A program made the translations under genes and the position numbers. A stretch of 64,000 nt of DNA from the NCBI RefSeq assembly GCF_905171775.1, contig NC_053494.1:119449528-119513527 (forward strand). The letters run 5' to 3'. Shown here one piece after another: positions 54,543 to 64,000 of this stretch (position 1 is its first letter; each line of letters starts with the position of its first letter). A model generated the notes under the pieces. The model was not told where the DNA came from, searched no databases, and worked only from the letters and a program-made list of their open reading frames with translations. The stretch comes from Rana temporaria (lineage: Eukaryota; Chordata; Amphibia; Anura; Ranidae).

Positions 54543-55455
54543 TTCCATGCATTTTTGATGCAGAAAAAAAATGCATGGACTGCATGTGATGTGAACTGGC
54601 CCTTACAAAAGTTGGGCCAATCCACAATTAATCAAATTTGTCAGGAGTTTGCTGATTTCCATAGGTGTAGAAACACAGGTTGATTATACAGGAAAACACA
54701 GTCTGTGCAAGGAATTTCACTTACAAGCTACACTTGTTATTCAAGCGGAGTTGCCTTTTAAGTTGTATTTTGAAGATATGTACACTGTGAAACAGTACAT
54801 GAATTCCAGTAGTAATCATTTGTTTTAAATATTTGTGCCAATGTACATTAAAAACTCTTTCATGGTGCTTTATTATTGATTTCCTGATGTTTTAAGCATG
54901 CATTTATTGAGGAGCAGAATTATAAAAAATGCCCAAAAAACATTGAATTAAAATATTTTCTTGGTACAATGATAGCTTTCAATATATATATTGTTAATGG
55001 ATTTGGAGCTTAGACACTGCTTCATTGTGGATTGGGACCTACTTGTTTTGTCCTTTCAAACATGCCAATTTCAGTAACCAGCAGTCACAGTTAATGAACT
55101 CTGCTAAGTGATCTGTAGCTGTTGGAGAAACATTAATTGCTTCCCAGTCAAGAGGAAACAACTTGACGTCTTTAATATCTAATTTACTAATAAGAGAAGT
55201 GATGTCCCAGGGTGTCCTGTTTCCCCAGTGTCACAATGTAATGCAATTATGAAAGAAATCCTTTGCGGACACCATTGTAAGAATAAAGTGACTTACTGTG
55301 TCTTGGGTATGTCAGTGAGACTGACAACTAAGTTTGGAGAAAAGGTATTAATAAGAAAATTAAAATGCCAAGATAATTATTTTGTCTAATTATCAAATAA
55401 CTATTTGAAAGAAAGCTAGTAATTTTTTCTCACTTTACATAATTGTATTTATGCC
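54543..55455. other. AT-rich sequence, nothing firm
   Basis: Only a short gatgcagaaaaaaaatgcat hairpin (54553-54580) with a gtgatgtgaactggccctt scrap known from ranid repeats. No gene. Confidence 0.45.
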
Positions 55456-55458
55456 TAA

Positions 55459-55659
55459 TGCTGCGTACACACGGTCGGAATTTCCGATGAAAAAAGTCAA
55501 GATAGGAGCTTTCCATCGGATATTCCGACCGTGTGTATGCCCCATCTGACTTTTTCCATCGGAATTTCCGACGGACTTAGAGAGCAGGTTCTCTATTTGT
55601 CCGCTGGAAATTCCGACTGAGTTTTGCCCGGGCAAAAGTCTGACCGTGTGTACGCGGCA
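55459..55659. mobile_element. MITE with tgctgcgtacacacggtc ends, TAA target duplication
   Basis: Starts tgctgcgtacacacggtcgg and ends ctgaccgtgtgtacgcggca, flanked by TAA (55456-55458, 55660-55662). 201 bp with internal gaaattccga inverted motifs. Same family as 11461 and 25230. Confidence 0.9.
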
Positions 55660-55662
55660 TAA

Positions 55663-56160
55663 CACTACCTTAAGTAGTGTTGCATTGTAATGTTTGTTTT
55701 ATGTTGATGGAAACTTGTATTATAATGTTTAAAATTACATACTTTTATAATTTTTTAACAGTTGTCTCCTAGTAGAATCAGATGCATCTACGTTTTTCTT
55801 GCTTTATAGAAGAGAACAAAAATGCAATTCCTTGGAACATAGAAATTGCTGTTGGGTTCTCTTAGTATTTACAAGTCTGTTGTGTGCATCAGGCATTTTA
55901 TATTTTTATATTATGTATAACGTTCAATAGTAAATGTTTACCAAGTTCACAAAGAGAAGGTATGAATTGCACCACCACGAAAGGTTAACAAGCAGAAGAG
56001 TATGTAGTTAAAGTGATGTGTAGTTGGCATGTTCAAGATCATATTATTTGCTTATAGGAAGATACAAACCTGATACAAACCTAAGACCTGGGCAAAATGA
56101 GGTCCAAGTTGCAGTACCTACTGTCTGCTATAAGGGTAGACCTGCTGACTTTAAGGCTTC
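55663..56160. other. Unassigned AT-rich sequence
   Basis: No frame, domain or repeat that I can name. Confidence 0.4.
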
Positions 56161-56480
56161 ATTTCCATGGACGTTTTTACAGACACTTTTCTGAGCGTTT
56201 TTTTGCAGCTTAAAAATGGCTCTCCATGTTAGTCTATGGCCTCATGCCCACCATGACGTTTTTGAGCTGTAGATGGCTGAGCCGTTTTTAAGCTGCAAAA
56301 AAAAACCCAGGACCAGTGCGTTCTGAAGCTCCAGCGTTAGAGCTGTAAGCCTCGTCCTGCATTTCTTTCTCTATTCAAAATCAATGGTTCCCTATGGGAG
56401 CCCATTGATTTGAATAGAGGTCGCACCAGAGGTCGGATAAAGATGATCTGACTTGCGGGGCGACTGGTGTGCAGAGAATC
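56161..56480. repeat. Repeat block with gagcgttttt and a hairpin
   Basis: gcagcttaaaaatggc and gccgtttttaagctgc are inverted partners (56205-56300). A hairpin ctattcaaaatcaatgg / cccattgatttgaatag lies at 56375-56418. No gene. Confidence 0.6.
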
Positions 56481-56484
56481 TTGA

Positions 56485-57545
56485 AGATGAACCCCTTCGG
56501 TCTGGTATGGATTTTAATTAGAACACCTACGCCGAAAAAAAATGGTGTGGGGGTTCCCCCAAGATCCATACCAGACCCTTATCCGAGCATGCCACCCGGC
56601 CGGTCAGGAATGGGGTTGGGGATGAGCGAGCGCCCCCACCTCCTGAGCCGTACCAGGCCGCATGCCCTCAACATGGGGGGGTGGGTGCACTGCGCCCCCC
56701 ACCCCAAAGCACCTTGTCCCCATGTTGATGGGGACAAGGGTCTCCTTCCGACAACCCTGGCCGTTGGTTGTCAGGGTCTGCGGGTGGGGGGCTCATCGGA
56801 ATCTGGGAGCCCCCTTTAATAAGGGGGCCCCCAGATCCCGGCCCCCCACCCTACGTGAATGAGTATGGGGTACCCACTACACATTCACCAGGAGGAAAAG
56901 TGTCAATAAAATAAAAACACAACACAGGTTTTTTAAATAATTTATTAGCCAGCTCCGGGGGTCTTCTCCGCTCTCCAGGGGTCTTCTTCTGCCTTCAGGC
57001 TTCTTCTCCCGCTCTCCGGTGCCGTCTTCCGGGCTGGCCGCTGCTATCTTCTTGCAGCTCTTTTATGAGCAGCGGCCAGCCCGCTCTTCCTCGTCGCCTT
57101 CTGCCTTCTTCCGATGTTGCTACTTTGCTCCCTCCCGCTGTAAGGCCCGGTGTGCGGTGCGCGATGATTTATATAGGCCTCTTATGACGTCACAGTCCCA
57201 GCATGCTTTGGGTGGTGACGACATTACCCGGAGCATGCTGGGACTGTGATGTCATAAGAGGCCTATATAAATCATCACGCACTGCACACCCGACATTACA
57301 GCGGGAGGGAGCGACGTGGCAATATCGGAAGAAGGAGGCAGAAGGCAGAAGGCGACGAGGAAGAGCGGGCTGGCCGCTGCTAGTAAAAGAGCTGCAATAA
57401 GATAGCAGCGGCCAGCCCCGAAGACGGCACCGGAGAGTGGGAGAAGAACCCCCGAAGGCAGGAGAAGACCCCTGGAGCTGGCTAATAAATTATTTTAAAA
57501 ACATGTGTTGTGATTTTATTTTATTGACACTTTTTTTTTTATTGA
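56485..57545. repeat. Foldback element 3 (half palindrome with arms around 57215)
   Basis: An outer block (56485-56930) matches the arms of foldback elements 1 and 2 in inverted orientation (caacatggggac, ccataccagaccc). The palindrome proper has arms 56935-57210 and 57225-57500: taatttattagccagctcc inverts to ggagctggctaataaatta. Near the axis each arm carries tgacgtca or tgatgtca and a tatataaatcat box facing outward. The right outer arm is absent. Confidence 0.85.
57185..57285. promoter_or_regulatory. Divergent TATA and CRE-like boxes at a palindrome axis
   Basis: TGACGTCA (57185-57192) with a TATA-type box on the minus strand side (57167-57175), and tgatgtcataag plus tatataaatc on the plus side (57246-57272). 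Layout suggests a divergent promoter pair. Inferred from motif order only. Confidence 0.4.
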
Positions 57546-58693
57546 CACTTAAGCAGAACTCAACACACACACACACACACAAAAAAAAAAAAAGAATGGC
57601 CCGTTAAAAGTTACAATAAAAAAAGTAGATAAGAATCTCAATTTTTTTGCTTAGAATAAAGATCATGATTCCCTCAAGATTCTCGTGACATAACATCTTT
57701 CACATTATACAAAAAAGTTGGGCTAACTTTACTGTTTCATTTTTTTTTTAACTCATTGAAGTGTATTTTTTCCTAAAAAATTGCTTTTGAAAGACTGCTG
57801 CGCAAATACAGTGTGACATAAAATATTGCAATGACCTCCACTTTATTCTCTAGAGTCTCTGCTAAAAAAAATATATAATGTTTGGGGGTTTTAAGTAATT
57901 CTTTAGCAAAAAATAGTGGCCCAGATTCTCGTACATGGGCGTAAAACTGTGCGGGCGTAACGTATCTGGTTTACGTTACGCCGCCGCAAGTTTTACAGGC
58001 AAGTGCTTTATTCACAAAGAACTTGCCTGTAAAGTTGTGGCGGCGTAGCGTAAATCCCCTGGCGCAAGCCCGCCTAATTCAAATGAGCCGGGTAGGGGGC
58101 GTGGAGCATTTAAATTAGGCGAACGTAATGCGCATGCGCCGTCCGTAAAATTTCCCGACGTGCATTGTGCTAAATGACGTCGCAAGGATGTCATTGGTTT
58201 CGACGTGAACATAAATGGCATCCAGCCCCATTCACGGACGACTTACGCAAACAACGTACATTTTTAAATTTTGACGCGGGAACGACGGCCATACTTAACA
58301 TTGGTTGCCCCTCATATAGCAGGGGCAACTGTACGCCGTGCAAATCTAACGTAAATGTCGTAACTTCACTGCGTCGACCGCGCGTACGTTCGTGAATTCG
58401 CGTATTTTGCTCATTTGCATACACAACAGGGAAAACGACGGAGGCGACACCTAGCGGCAAAAAAAAATTGCATTTAAGATCCGACAGCGTAAGAGCCTTA
58501 CGCCTGTCGGATCTAATGGATATCTATGCGTAACTGATTCTTAAGAATCAGTCGCATAGATACGACGGCCCAGATTAGGACTTACGACGGCGTACATTGC
58601 GTTGCGCCGTCATAAGCCCTTTGAGAATCTGGGCCATAGATTTTAACTTGTAAGCAACAAGTGTGAAAAAAGGTTTACTCTTTAAGTGGTTAA
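57546..58693. mobile_element. TTAA-type element (right end), split by a Harbinger MITE
   Basis: Interior motif aaaatatataatgtttgggggtt (57868-57890) is shared with 12642. The sequence before 57914 and after 58639 is continuous family interior. Ends ctctttaagtggTTAA (58693). Confidence 0.65.
57917..58636. mobile_element. Harbinger-type MITE, 720 bp, TAG target duplication
   Basis: Starts tggcccagattctc and ends gagaatctgggcca, flanked by TAG (57914-57916, 58637-58639). Contains gccgccgcaagttttac and taagatccgacag motifs typical of the family in this window. No coding capacity. Confidence 0.9.
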
Positions 58694-59215
58694 ACAGACC
58701 TCATTCATTCCTTTGATCTAAAAGAACCAACAGATAAATTGTTTCTCTTTATCGCTGTTGATAAACATTTGTATTTTTTTCTTTTGACAGCTCTGAGCAA
58801 AGATCAGCTCTGCGCTTGTTTAACATGAATTGTGAAAAAGCTGTATTAAGATCGTGAGCAACATTGTATCCTGGCCTCGGCCAACAAAGCCCAGGCCTAG
58901 GGCAGCACTTTGCAGCACAGAAAGAGTCCCCGCCAGCTTGTGCTACAGTGTTAGTGTAGCGCCAGTCTTATAGGGCAGACTGGGCTGAGAGACAAATTAG
59001 TCTAGCGCCTCCATAAAGCAGCCACACTGCTTCTAGTATGCCGGACGCCAGCATCCTGCAACTGTGGGGGGGGGGGGGTGGCTTCTGCTTCTAATTTTGA
59101 CTGTCCTATCATCCTGGGCCACAAAACTTCCTTACTGTGCTATATGTTTTCTGCTGCACCATTGGCATGGTTATATCTTCTTAGTCTTCTCCATTAAATT
59201 ATCAGAACTTTGTGC
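58694..59215. other. Unassigned sequence
   Basis: No gene. Has a G-run near 59065 and a ggcctagggcagcac motif that recurs at 59503. Confidence 0.4.
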
Positions 59216-59480
59216 TTAAAGTAGAACTATAGGCAACACTTCTATTTTTTTATTTTTGGATAGGGAGGGTTACAGCCCCTGTCAGTTTGTTTTTTACCAT
59301 CCCTGTCCCATTGCAGAGATTTTCCTGCCCCATAGCAAAACAGGAAGTAAGAGGAAATCTATGCAAATTAAGGGAATCCATTGCCCCCCCCCCAGGCCCT
59401 CAGAACTAGTGTCCCCGCACAAAAATTTCAGAGCAGAAGGGTGAGACCTTGACAGGAAGGGGTGGGTCATATTTAAATTA
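59216..59480. mobile_element. TTAA-starting MITE, left part
   Basis: Starts TTAAagtagaactataggc, with a hairpin around gattttcctgccccatagc / gcaaaacaggaagtaagagg (59318-59362). The right terminus is not found; the element appears truncated. Confidence 0.6.
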
Positions 59481-59940
59481 AGGGGTGCATGAGTTTAGTC
59501 AGGCCTAGGGCAGCACAAAACCTAAATACACTACTGATCGTGAGGGGGCTGAATTGTGATAAAAAAAATTAACAGTTGATCGTTGCATTTCCAGCTGCCC
59601 CCCACAGTACTTATTTTCTACCAGTTGTACTCTTCTAGGTTCAATGACAGTCAGCATCCTAAAACACATTTTCTCTTCACCTAAGCTTTCATGGACTTGC
59701 CTCCAGTCTGTGACTGGACAGGGAAGGATAAACAGTACAGTGTGTAACACATAAGGAGGAGGTGATCTCCAGCTTGCTGGCATTGTATAAATATATTTTA
59801 AAAGAACACACGCTCCTGGAGTCACTGAGAGAGGCACTAATTAGACTTATCCCCAAACCACATAAGGATTTTATGTCATATATGGGGTGGGGGTACACGT
59901 GAGATAATTATTACTCCATGAAGGCACCGCCCCTGCAACA
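59481..59940. other. Unassigned sequence
   Basis: No open frame with a recognised domain. The 110-residue minus-strand frame (59837-59505) has no motif I can name. Confidence 0.4.
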
Positions 59941-60925
59941 TATAAAAATATAAAAGGTTTGGAGTGGGGCTTTGAGTGTGCCAAGATGGAGTCAAACAAA
60001 ATGAATGAATTTCACAAGAATTTGTTTAAAAAATATATAGAAAAAGTTTAATTCACCATCCTTAGATGAAGCTGTTTAAAACAATGGGCCAGATTCAGAA
60101 AGAGATACGACGGTGTTCACTTCGAAACCAATGACGTCCTTGCAACGTCATTTAGAGCAATGCACACTGGGATATGTACACGGACGGCGCATGCGCCGTT
60201 AGTAAAAAACTTCAATGACGTCAGATCAACACACATTAACATAAAACTCGCCCCCCCCTTCAACATTTGAATTACGCGGCCTTACACCGCAACAGATACG
60301 TTACGCCGCCGTAACTAAGGGCGCAAGTTCTTTATGAATAAAGAACTCGCGCCCAAAGTTAGAGCAGCGTAACGTATCTCAGATACATTACGCCAGGCGG
60401 ACAGATACGCCGATGTATCTGAATCCAGCCCAATGAATAGATCACAATTAATTGCAAGTTACAATTTGTTACTATTTCTTTGGTCCAGGGTGTATGTAGA
60501 ACCTGGCGGTATATCGTAGAAGAGGCCTACGCATTTTGCGGGTGACCCCGCTTCATCAGGGCCTATTGAGCTGTCACACAGAAAAATCATAATGAATAGA
60601 TAGTAATGATAGAACAATATTCAAAAAAAATCTGTTTTCAAACATACAGTAATGGTTTTGTTCCTACAATGATCATGCATCAACAAAAGGAATAACACCA
60701 ATGAAGAACTGCATCCTTTGGGATGCACAGAATGCATAATAAGGATGGCGTGAGCCATTCGCAATATTTCAAGCGTATTACATCATTTATTACTGAAATA
60801 ATCATTACCCAATTATCATTATATATAGGGATTTTTAAACAAATTCTTGTGAAATTCATTCATTGTTTGACTCCATCTTGGCACACTCAAAATCCCCACT
60901 CCATACTCTACCTTTTATATTTTTA
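59941..60925. repeat. Inverted-repeat pair with about 100-bp arms
   Basis: Left arm 59941-60040 and right arm 60821-60925 are near reverse complements (gccaagatggagtcaaac against gtttgactccatcttggc). The loop contains a Harbinger MITE (60086-60431) and a ccccgcttcatcagggcc repeat scrap (60547-60565). Could be the terminal repeats of an unnamed element. Confidence 0.8.
60086..60431. mobile_element. Harbinger-type MITE, 346 bp, AAT target duplication
   Basis: Starts gggccagattcag and ends ctgaatccagccc, flanked by AAT (60083-60085, 60432-60434). Rich in gttacgccgccg and tacgtcac-type motifs. Non-coding. Confidence 0.88.
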
Positions 60926-60929
60926 CACA

Positions 60930-61212
60930 TACAGTGGGGATCGAAAGTTTGGGTACCCCAGGTAAAAATTTGTATTAATGTGCATAACGAAGCCAAGGAA
61001 AGATGGAAAAATCTCCAAAAGGCATCAAATTACAGATTAGACATTCTTATAATATGTCAAAAAAAAGTTAGATTTTATTTCCATCATTTACACTTTCAAA
61101 ATTACAGAAAACAAAAAAATGGCGTCTGCAAAAGTTTGGGCACCCTGCAGAATTTATAGCATGCACTGCCCCCTTTGCAAAGTTGAGACCTGCCAGTGTC
61201 ATGGATTGTTCT
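60930..61212. mobile_element. Tc1/mariner-like element end, truncated
   Basis: Begins tacagtggggatcgaaag and contains gaagccaaggaaagatggaa and gcaaaagtttgggcaccctg, the left end of a widespread Tc1-like family. The second half and transposase are absent; it stops near 61212 where the minus-strand L1 begins. Confidence 0.75.
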
Positions 61213-61350
61213 CTTCCAATTTTCTTTTATTTGATTTTAAAAACAGAAAGTGGGTAATGGACACACAAAAAATAAATATACATTTGCTTTAACATCAGCA
61301 ATTAACACAGGAGAAGTAAGGAGAGGGGGGACACCTTCCCTATACATACT

Positions 61351-62309
61351 GGGCCAGATTCATGAAGCACTTACACCATTTTTTTGGGAGATGCGCGGCG
61401 TAAGTGCAGATTTGCGCCGGCGGATCGCTGCACCTTACCCAGAGAACCAGATTACGCCTCCAAATAGACTTCATCGCCTCGGTATAATCTTTCCACGCCG
61501 GCGCGGCGTTGGCGCAGATTTACGCTGCTTGGATCTGGCGCGGCCATGGTTTTTGTGTTTTAAATATGCAAATGAGGTTTTTGGGCCGATTCATCAACTT
61601 AAGCTTGACCTGCGCAGGCTACTCCCGGTGAGCGGAGCTGAAATTTCCGGTGCAAAGTTACACCTCATAAAAGCAGGGGTAACTTTGCACCAAACTTGCA
61701 GAGGTCAGCTGGAGAGCAGCTAAAGCAGCAGCGTTACAAACGAACTGAGCAACAACACTTGCTGGACAACACATAGAGGCGGTCCCCATGTTGGGAGAGG
61801 CCCTCAATAATTACAGCCCTCTCCTCTGGGCTGAAATTGGTCATCCGCCCACCTGAGGATTCCTCATCAGCCATAACTGCCCCACCACAATGCAAACGAC
61901 CTAGCTTAGAAAAAAAAAAGCTTCAGTACATTTGCACCTGCAGGGCGGAAGTCTGGGCTGATTCATGGACTGGGCTTTGGTAGTGGGTCGGCGTAGCTCA
62001 GGGATCACGCCGGGGCGCAGTTCTGAACATGTGCAGATTGGGGCATTTACCCCTGGATGTCACTGAGCATGTGAGGTCTAAGATACGCCCCGGCGTGACC
62101 CCTGCGCCACGGTCGGCACTTCATTAGCATAGGGTCACTCCCAGTTGGCCTTACCCCGCCTTAGGCCGTCTAAAATCCGCCCGCTGGGGCATCGTAGACA
62201 AAAAAAGTTTCTTGAATCACCTAACTGCCTCTCCGCGCTGGACCGGTGTAGTCTAAAAATGATGCACCACGCCGGTGCAAATCTGCACCATTGTTCATGA
62301 ATCTGGCCC
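61351..62309. mobile_element. Harbinger deletion derivative, 959 bp, ACT target duplication
   Basis: Starts gggccagattcatgaa and ends ttcatgaatctggccc, flanked by ACT (61348-61350, 62310-62312). Its left arm matches the 5' side of the 2066-8562 element (cataaaagcaggggtaact, aggtcagctggagagca). Its right arm retains the first codons of a MYB/SANT-like gene on the minus strand (ATG at 61874-61872). Everything between has been deleted. Confidence 0.88.
61775..61874 (-). pseudogene. N-terminal remnant of a Harbinger MYB-like gene
   Basis: On the minus strand from ATG at 61874 the frame reads MADEESSGGRM and then TNFSPEERAVIIEGLSQHG, an acidic leader followed by the first helix of a MYB/SANT-like domain. 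It runs into transposase-side sequence near 61770, the deletion junction. It is too short to function. This is not the same protein sequence as the MYB-like gene at 6580-8132. Confidence 0.7.
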
Positions 62310-62711
62310 ACTGTGTATATAGCAATGTCGACTTAAAAATTCAATTTATGCATTCCTCCCAGCCTACCACCTCTCCTATCCTCTATAAACTCATAACTTT
62401 GCATATTATTAATCATCAATAGCCCACCCCTAACCATAGTTCTACTCCTCTATAGTCTTTAAATTCCTCTACTGCCCACACATAAATGGGGATATCTTCC
62501 CCCTTGCCTCAAGGTAAACTCCTGTCCTCGAGGCAATAAGGGAACTTCCTCCCACTCTCTTGTTCCATCCTCCTCTGTTTTTTTAACCCCCTATCCCACC
62601 CCCCCCAAGAACAACAACAACAAACACAAAAAACAAAAAAAACAAAGGAAACCCCCAACCCCCTCCCCTCCCCCCCTCCGCACCCCTCTTCACCATCTCC
62701 TCCTGCCTCCG

Positions 62712-64000
62712 TCAGCCTGCATCAATAAGGGTTTTACCCTCTTCTGAGTACTTAAAACGATTCCATTCCGACCATGTCTCCAGGTAGGCCCCCCGCTTCT
62801 GCCGCGAAGTCCACACTAAATTCTCCATTCTGTTCAACTCTTCCACACGTTTAAGCCACATCCCTACCATTGGGGGCTGCATCTTTTTCCACATCGCCGG
62901 GATACAGGCCCTTGCTCCGTTCAAGAAATGACAGACCACTGACTTCCTATACTGTCTGATTGGTATATCCATATCTTGTAACAAATAAAAAGTCCACTCT
63001 CTCGGTAGCTCCTCCTCACTGAACCTTTGCACTATTTCCCATACCTTTTCCCAGAAACTGTGTATTCTAGGACAGGCCCAGAAGATGTGTATTAAGGTTC
63101 CTCCTTTCTTTCCACACCTCCAACATCTATCTGGCATCTCTGGATAGCACCTGTTTAAGACGGCCGGGGTACGATACCATTGTGATAAAATCTTAAAATT
63201 CATCTCCTGAACCTTTACACATACAGAGGACTCAAACACCTTTCGTAGTATCTTTCCTTTTTGCTCCTCTGTGAAGGCCCTACCCAACTCTGCCTCCCAT
63301 TTGTTAAAGAAAGGCAAGTGAAAATCCTCCCGGGTGCGTTCAGTAGATCGCTAATTTTTGAGAGGGTGTTTTGAAGCACCCCATTCCCGTTACAAAATCC
63401 CTCAAACTTTGTTAACCCACATCCGTATCTACCCAGAGAGTTCAAGGTGTCCATAAAGTGTCTCAGTTGTAATGCCCTCCAGACATCCAATTGATAAGGT
63501 GTACCTCCTGTCGTCATCTCCTGTACCGTCGGCCATCTTCCCGCCCTCAAAAAATGAGAAGCTTGATACAACCACTGCTCTAATAGTCCCTTAAACGGTC
63601 CCTTCCGTAACCCTGGTTAAAACTGAGGATTCCCCAGAATAGGAAAGAGGGGTGATTCTACTGTTGATAGTTTCCCTTTCAAAATTAGCCCAAATCCCAT
63701 CCGGAGGGTAGGCCCTATCAGTGGATGTTTCTTGACCTCCACTGGAAGTTCCCTATAGCACCAAGCCGCTCGCTGAAGTATGCTCCCACATTGCGCTTGC
63801 TCTATTGCCAGCCATATATTCTCTTCTTTGTGTCTGCTCCAGTCGATCAGACGAGTTAGTTGCACTGCCTGATAGTATCTGTAAATGTCTGGGGCAGACA
63901 CTCCCCCATTTCTTTTAGAAAGTGATAGTATACGACCCTTAATTCTTGGGCGTTTGTTTGCCCAAATAAATCTACTGAACAGCGATTTGTGTCTGCTTAA
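62712..64000 (-). pseudogene. L1 ORF2 C-terminal region (LINE C), frameshifted, partial
   Basis: The frame enters from the right edge (about FSRFIWANKRPR), continues through SAPDIYRYYQAVQLTRLIDW to a stop at 63617, shifts to a segment with GRWPTVQEM (63571-63300), and shifts again to one with CWRCGKKGGTLIHIFWAC (63160-63080), the ORF2 zinc knuckle, ending at 62712. Endonuclease and RT lie outside the window. At least two frameshifts (near 63610 and 63320). Confidence 0.85.

Larger units (their letters stand above)
61213..64000 (-). mobile_element. L1-clade LINE C, minus strand, running off the window
   Basis: The 3' end lies at about 61213 (minus-strand aaatcaaataaaagaaaattgg tail-like sequence). 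The 3' UTR (61213-62711) holds a Harbinger element. ORF2 C-terminal coding lies at 62712-64000. The 5' part is beyond the window. Confidence 0.78.

Overview
This window reads as intergenic or intronic DNA from a large, repeat-rich vertebrate genome. I infer an amphibian, most likely a ranid-type frog, for three reasons: several repeat families resemble those I know from frogs (TTAA-flanked MITEs, PIF/Harbinger MITEs with gggccagattca ends, elements ending aagtggTTAA); DIRS tyrosine-recombinase, L1 and L2-type retrotransposons occur together; and no stretch looks like a bacterial or viral gene block. I see no host protein-coding gene, tRNA, rRNA or CRISPR array. Nearly every long open frame is transposon-derived or a shadow of low-complexity DNA. 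Family names rest on motif recognition, not on database searches.

Layout. 1-1745: two adjacent satellites (131 bp, then an 88-bp dimer of 44-bp units). 1961-2054: CTAT microsatellite. 2066-8562: a PIF/Harbinger transposon with a HARBI1-like transposase (+) and a convergent MYB/SANT-like gene (-); a 2.5-kb hAT-type element with an 8-bp target duplication splits the transposase. 8905-9970: 36-bp minisatellite. 10.0-14.93 kb: pieces of TTAA-ending non-autonomous elements, including a 1.1-kb palindrome and a nested Harbinger MITE. 14.9-15.3 kb: TTAA MITE. 16.36-18.8 kb: decayed L2/CR1-type LINE. 19.3-22.9 kb: nested foldback palindrome. 23.28-27.06 kb: a second foldback, split by an L1 3' end that itself holds two MITEs.

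27.9-54.5 kb is a nested stack. A DIRS-type retrotransposon (Gag, RT/RNase H, tyrosine recombinase) is split inside its RT by an LTR retroelement with 5' and 3' LTRs at 29955 and 50295. That element's interior contains an L1 with intact ORF1 but gutted ORF2 (31209-34240), a TTAA MITE, a nearly complete L1 (36737-48060) and a solo LTR from another family. The 36.7-48.1 kb L1 is itself split by an antisense L1 whose ORF2 is open for 1,262 codons (39616-43404). The target-site duplications are readable for most insertions, so the order of events can be deduced: DIRS, then LTR element, then L1-A, then L1-B.

55.4-64.0 kb holds further MITEs, half of a third foldback, a TTAA-ending element carrying a Harbinger MITE, an inverted-repeat pair with another Harbinger MITE in its loop, a Tc1-like end, and a minus-strand L1 ORF2 that runs off the window end with a Harbinger deletion derivative in its 3' UTR.

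These genes do not work together in one pathway; each belongs to its own mobile element. The most plausibly functional product is the L1-B ORF2 protein. The Harbinger pair (transposase plus MYB-like partner) shows how an autonomous element would have worked, but both genes are broken here.
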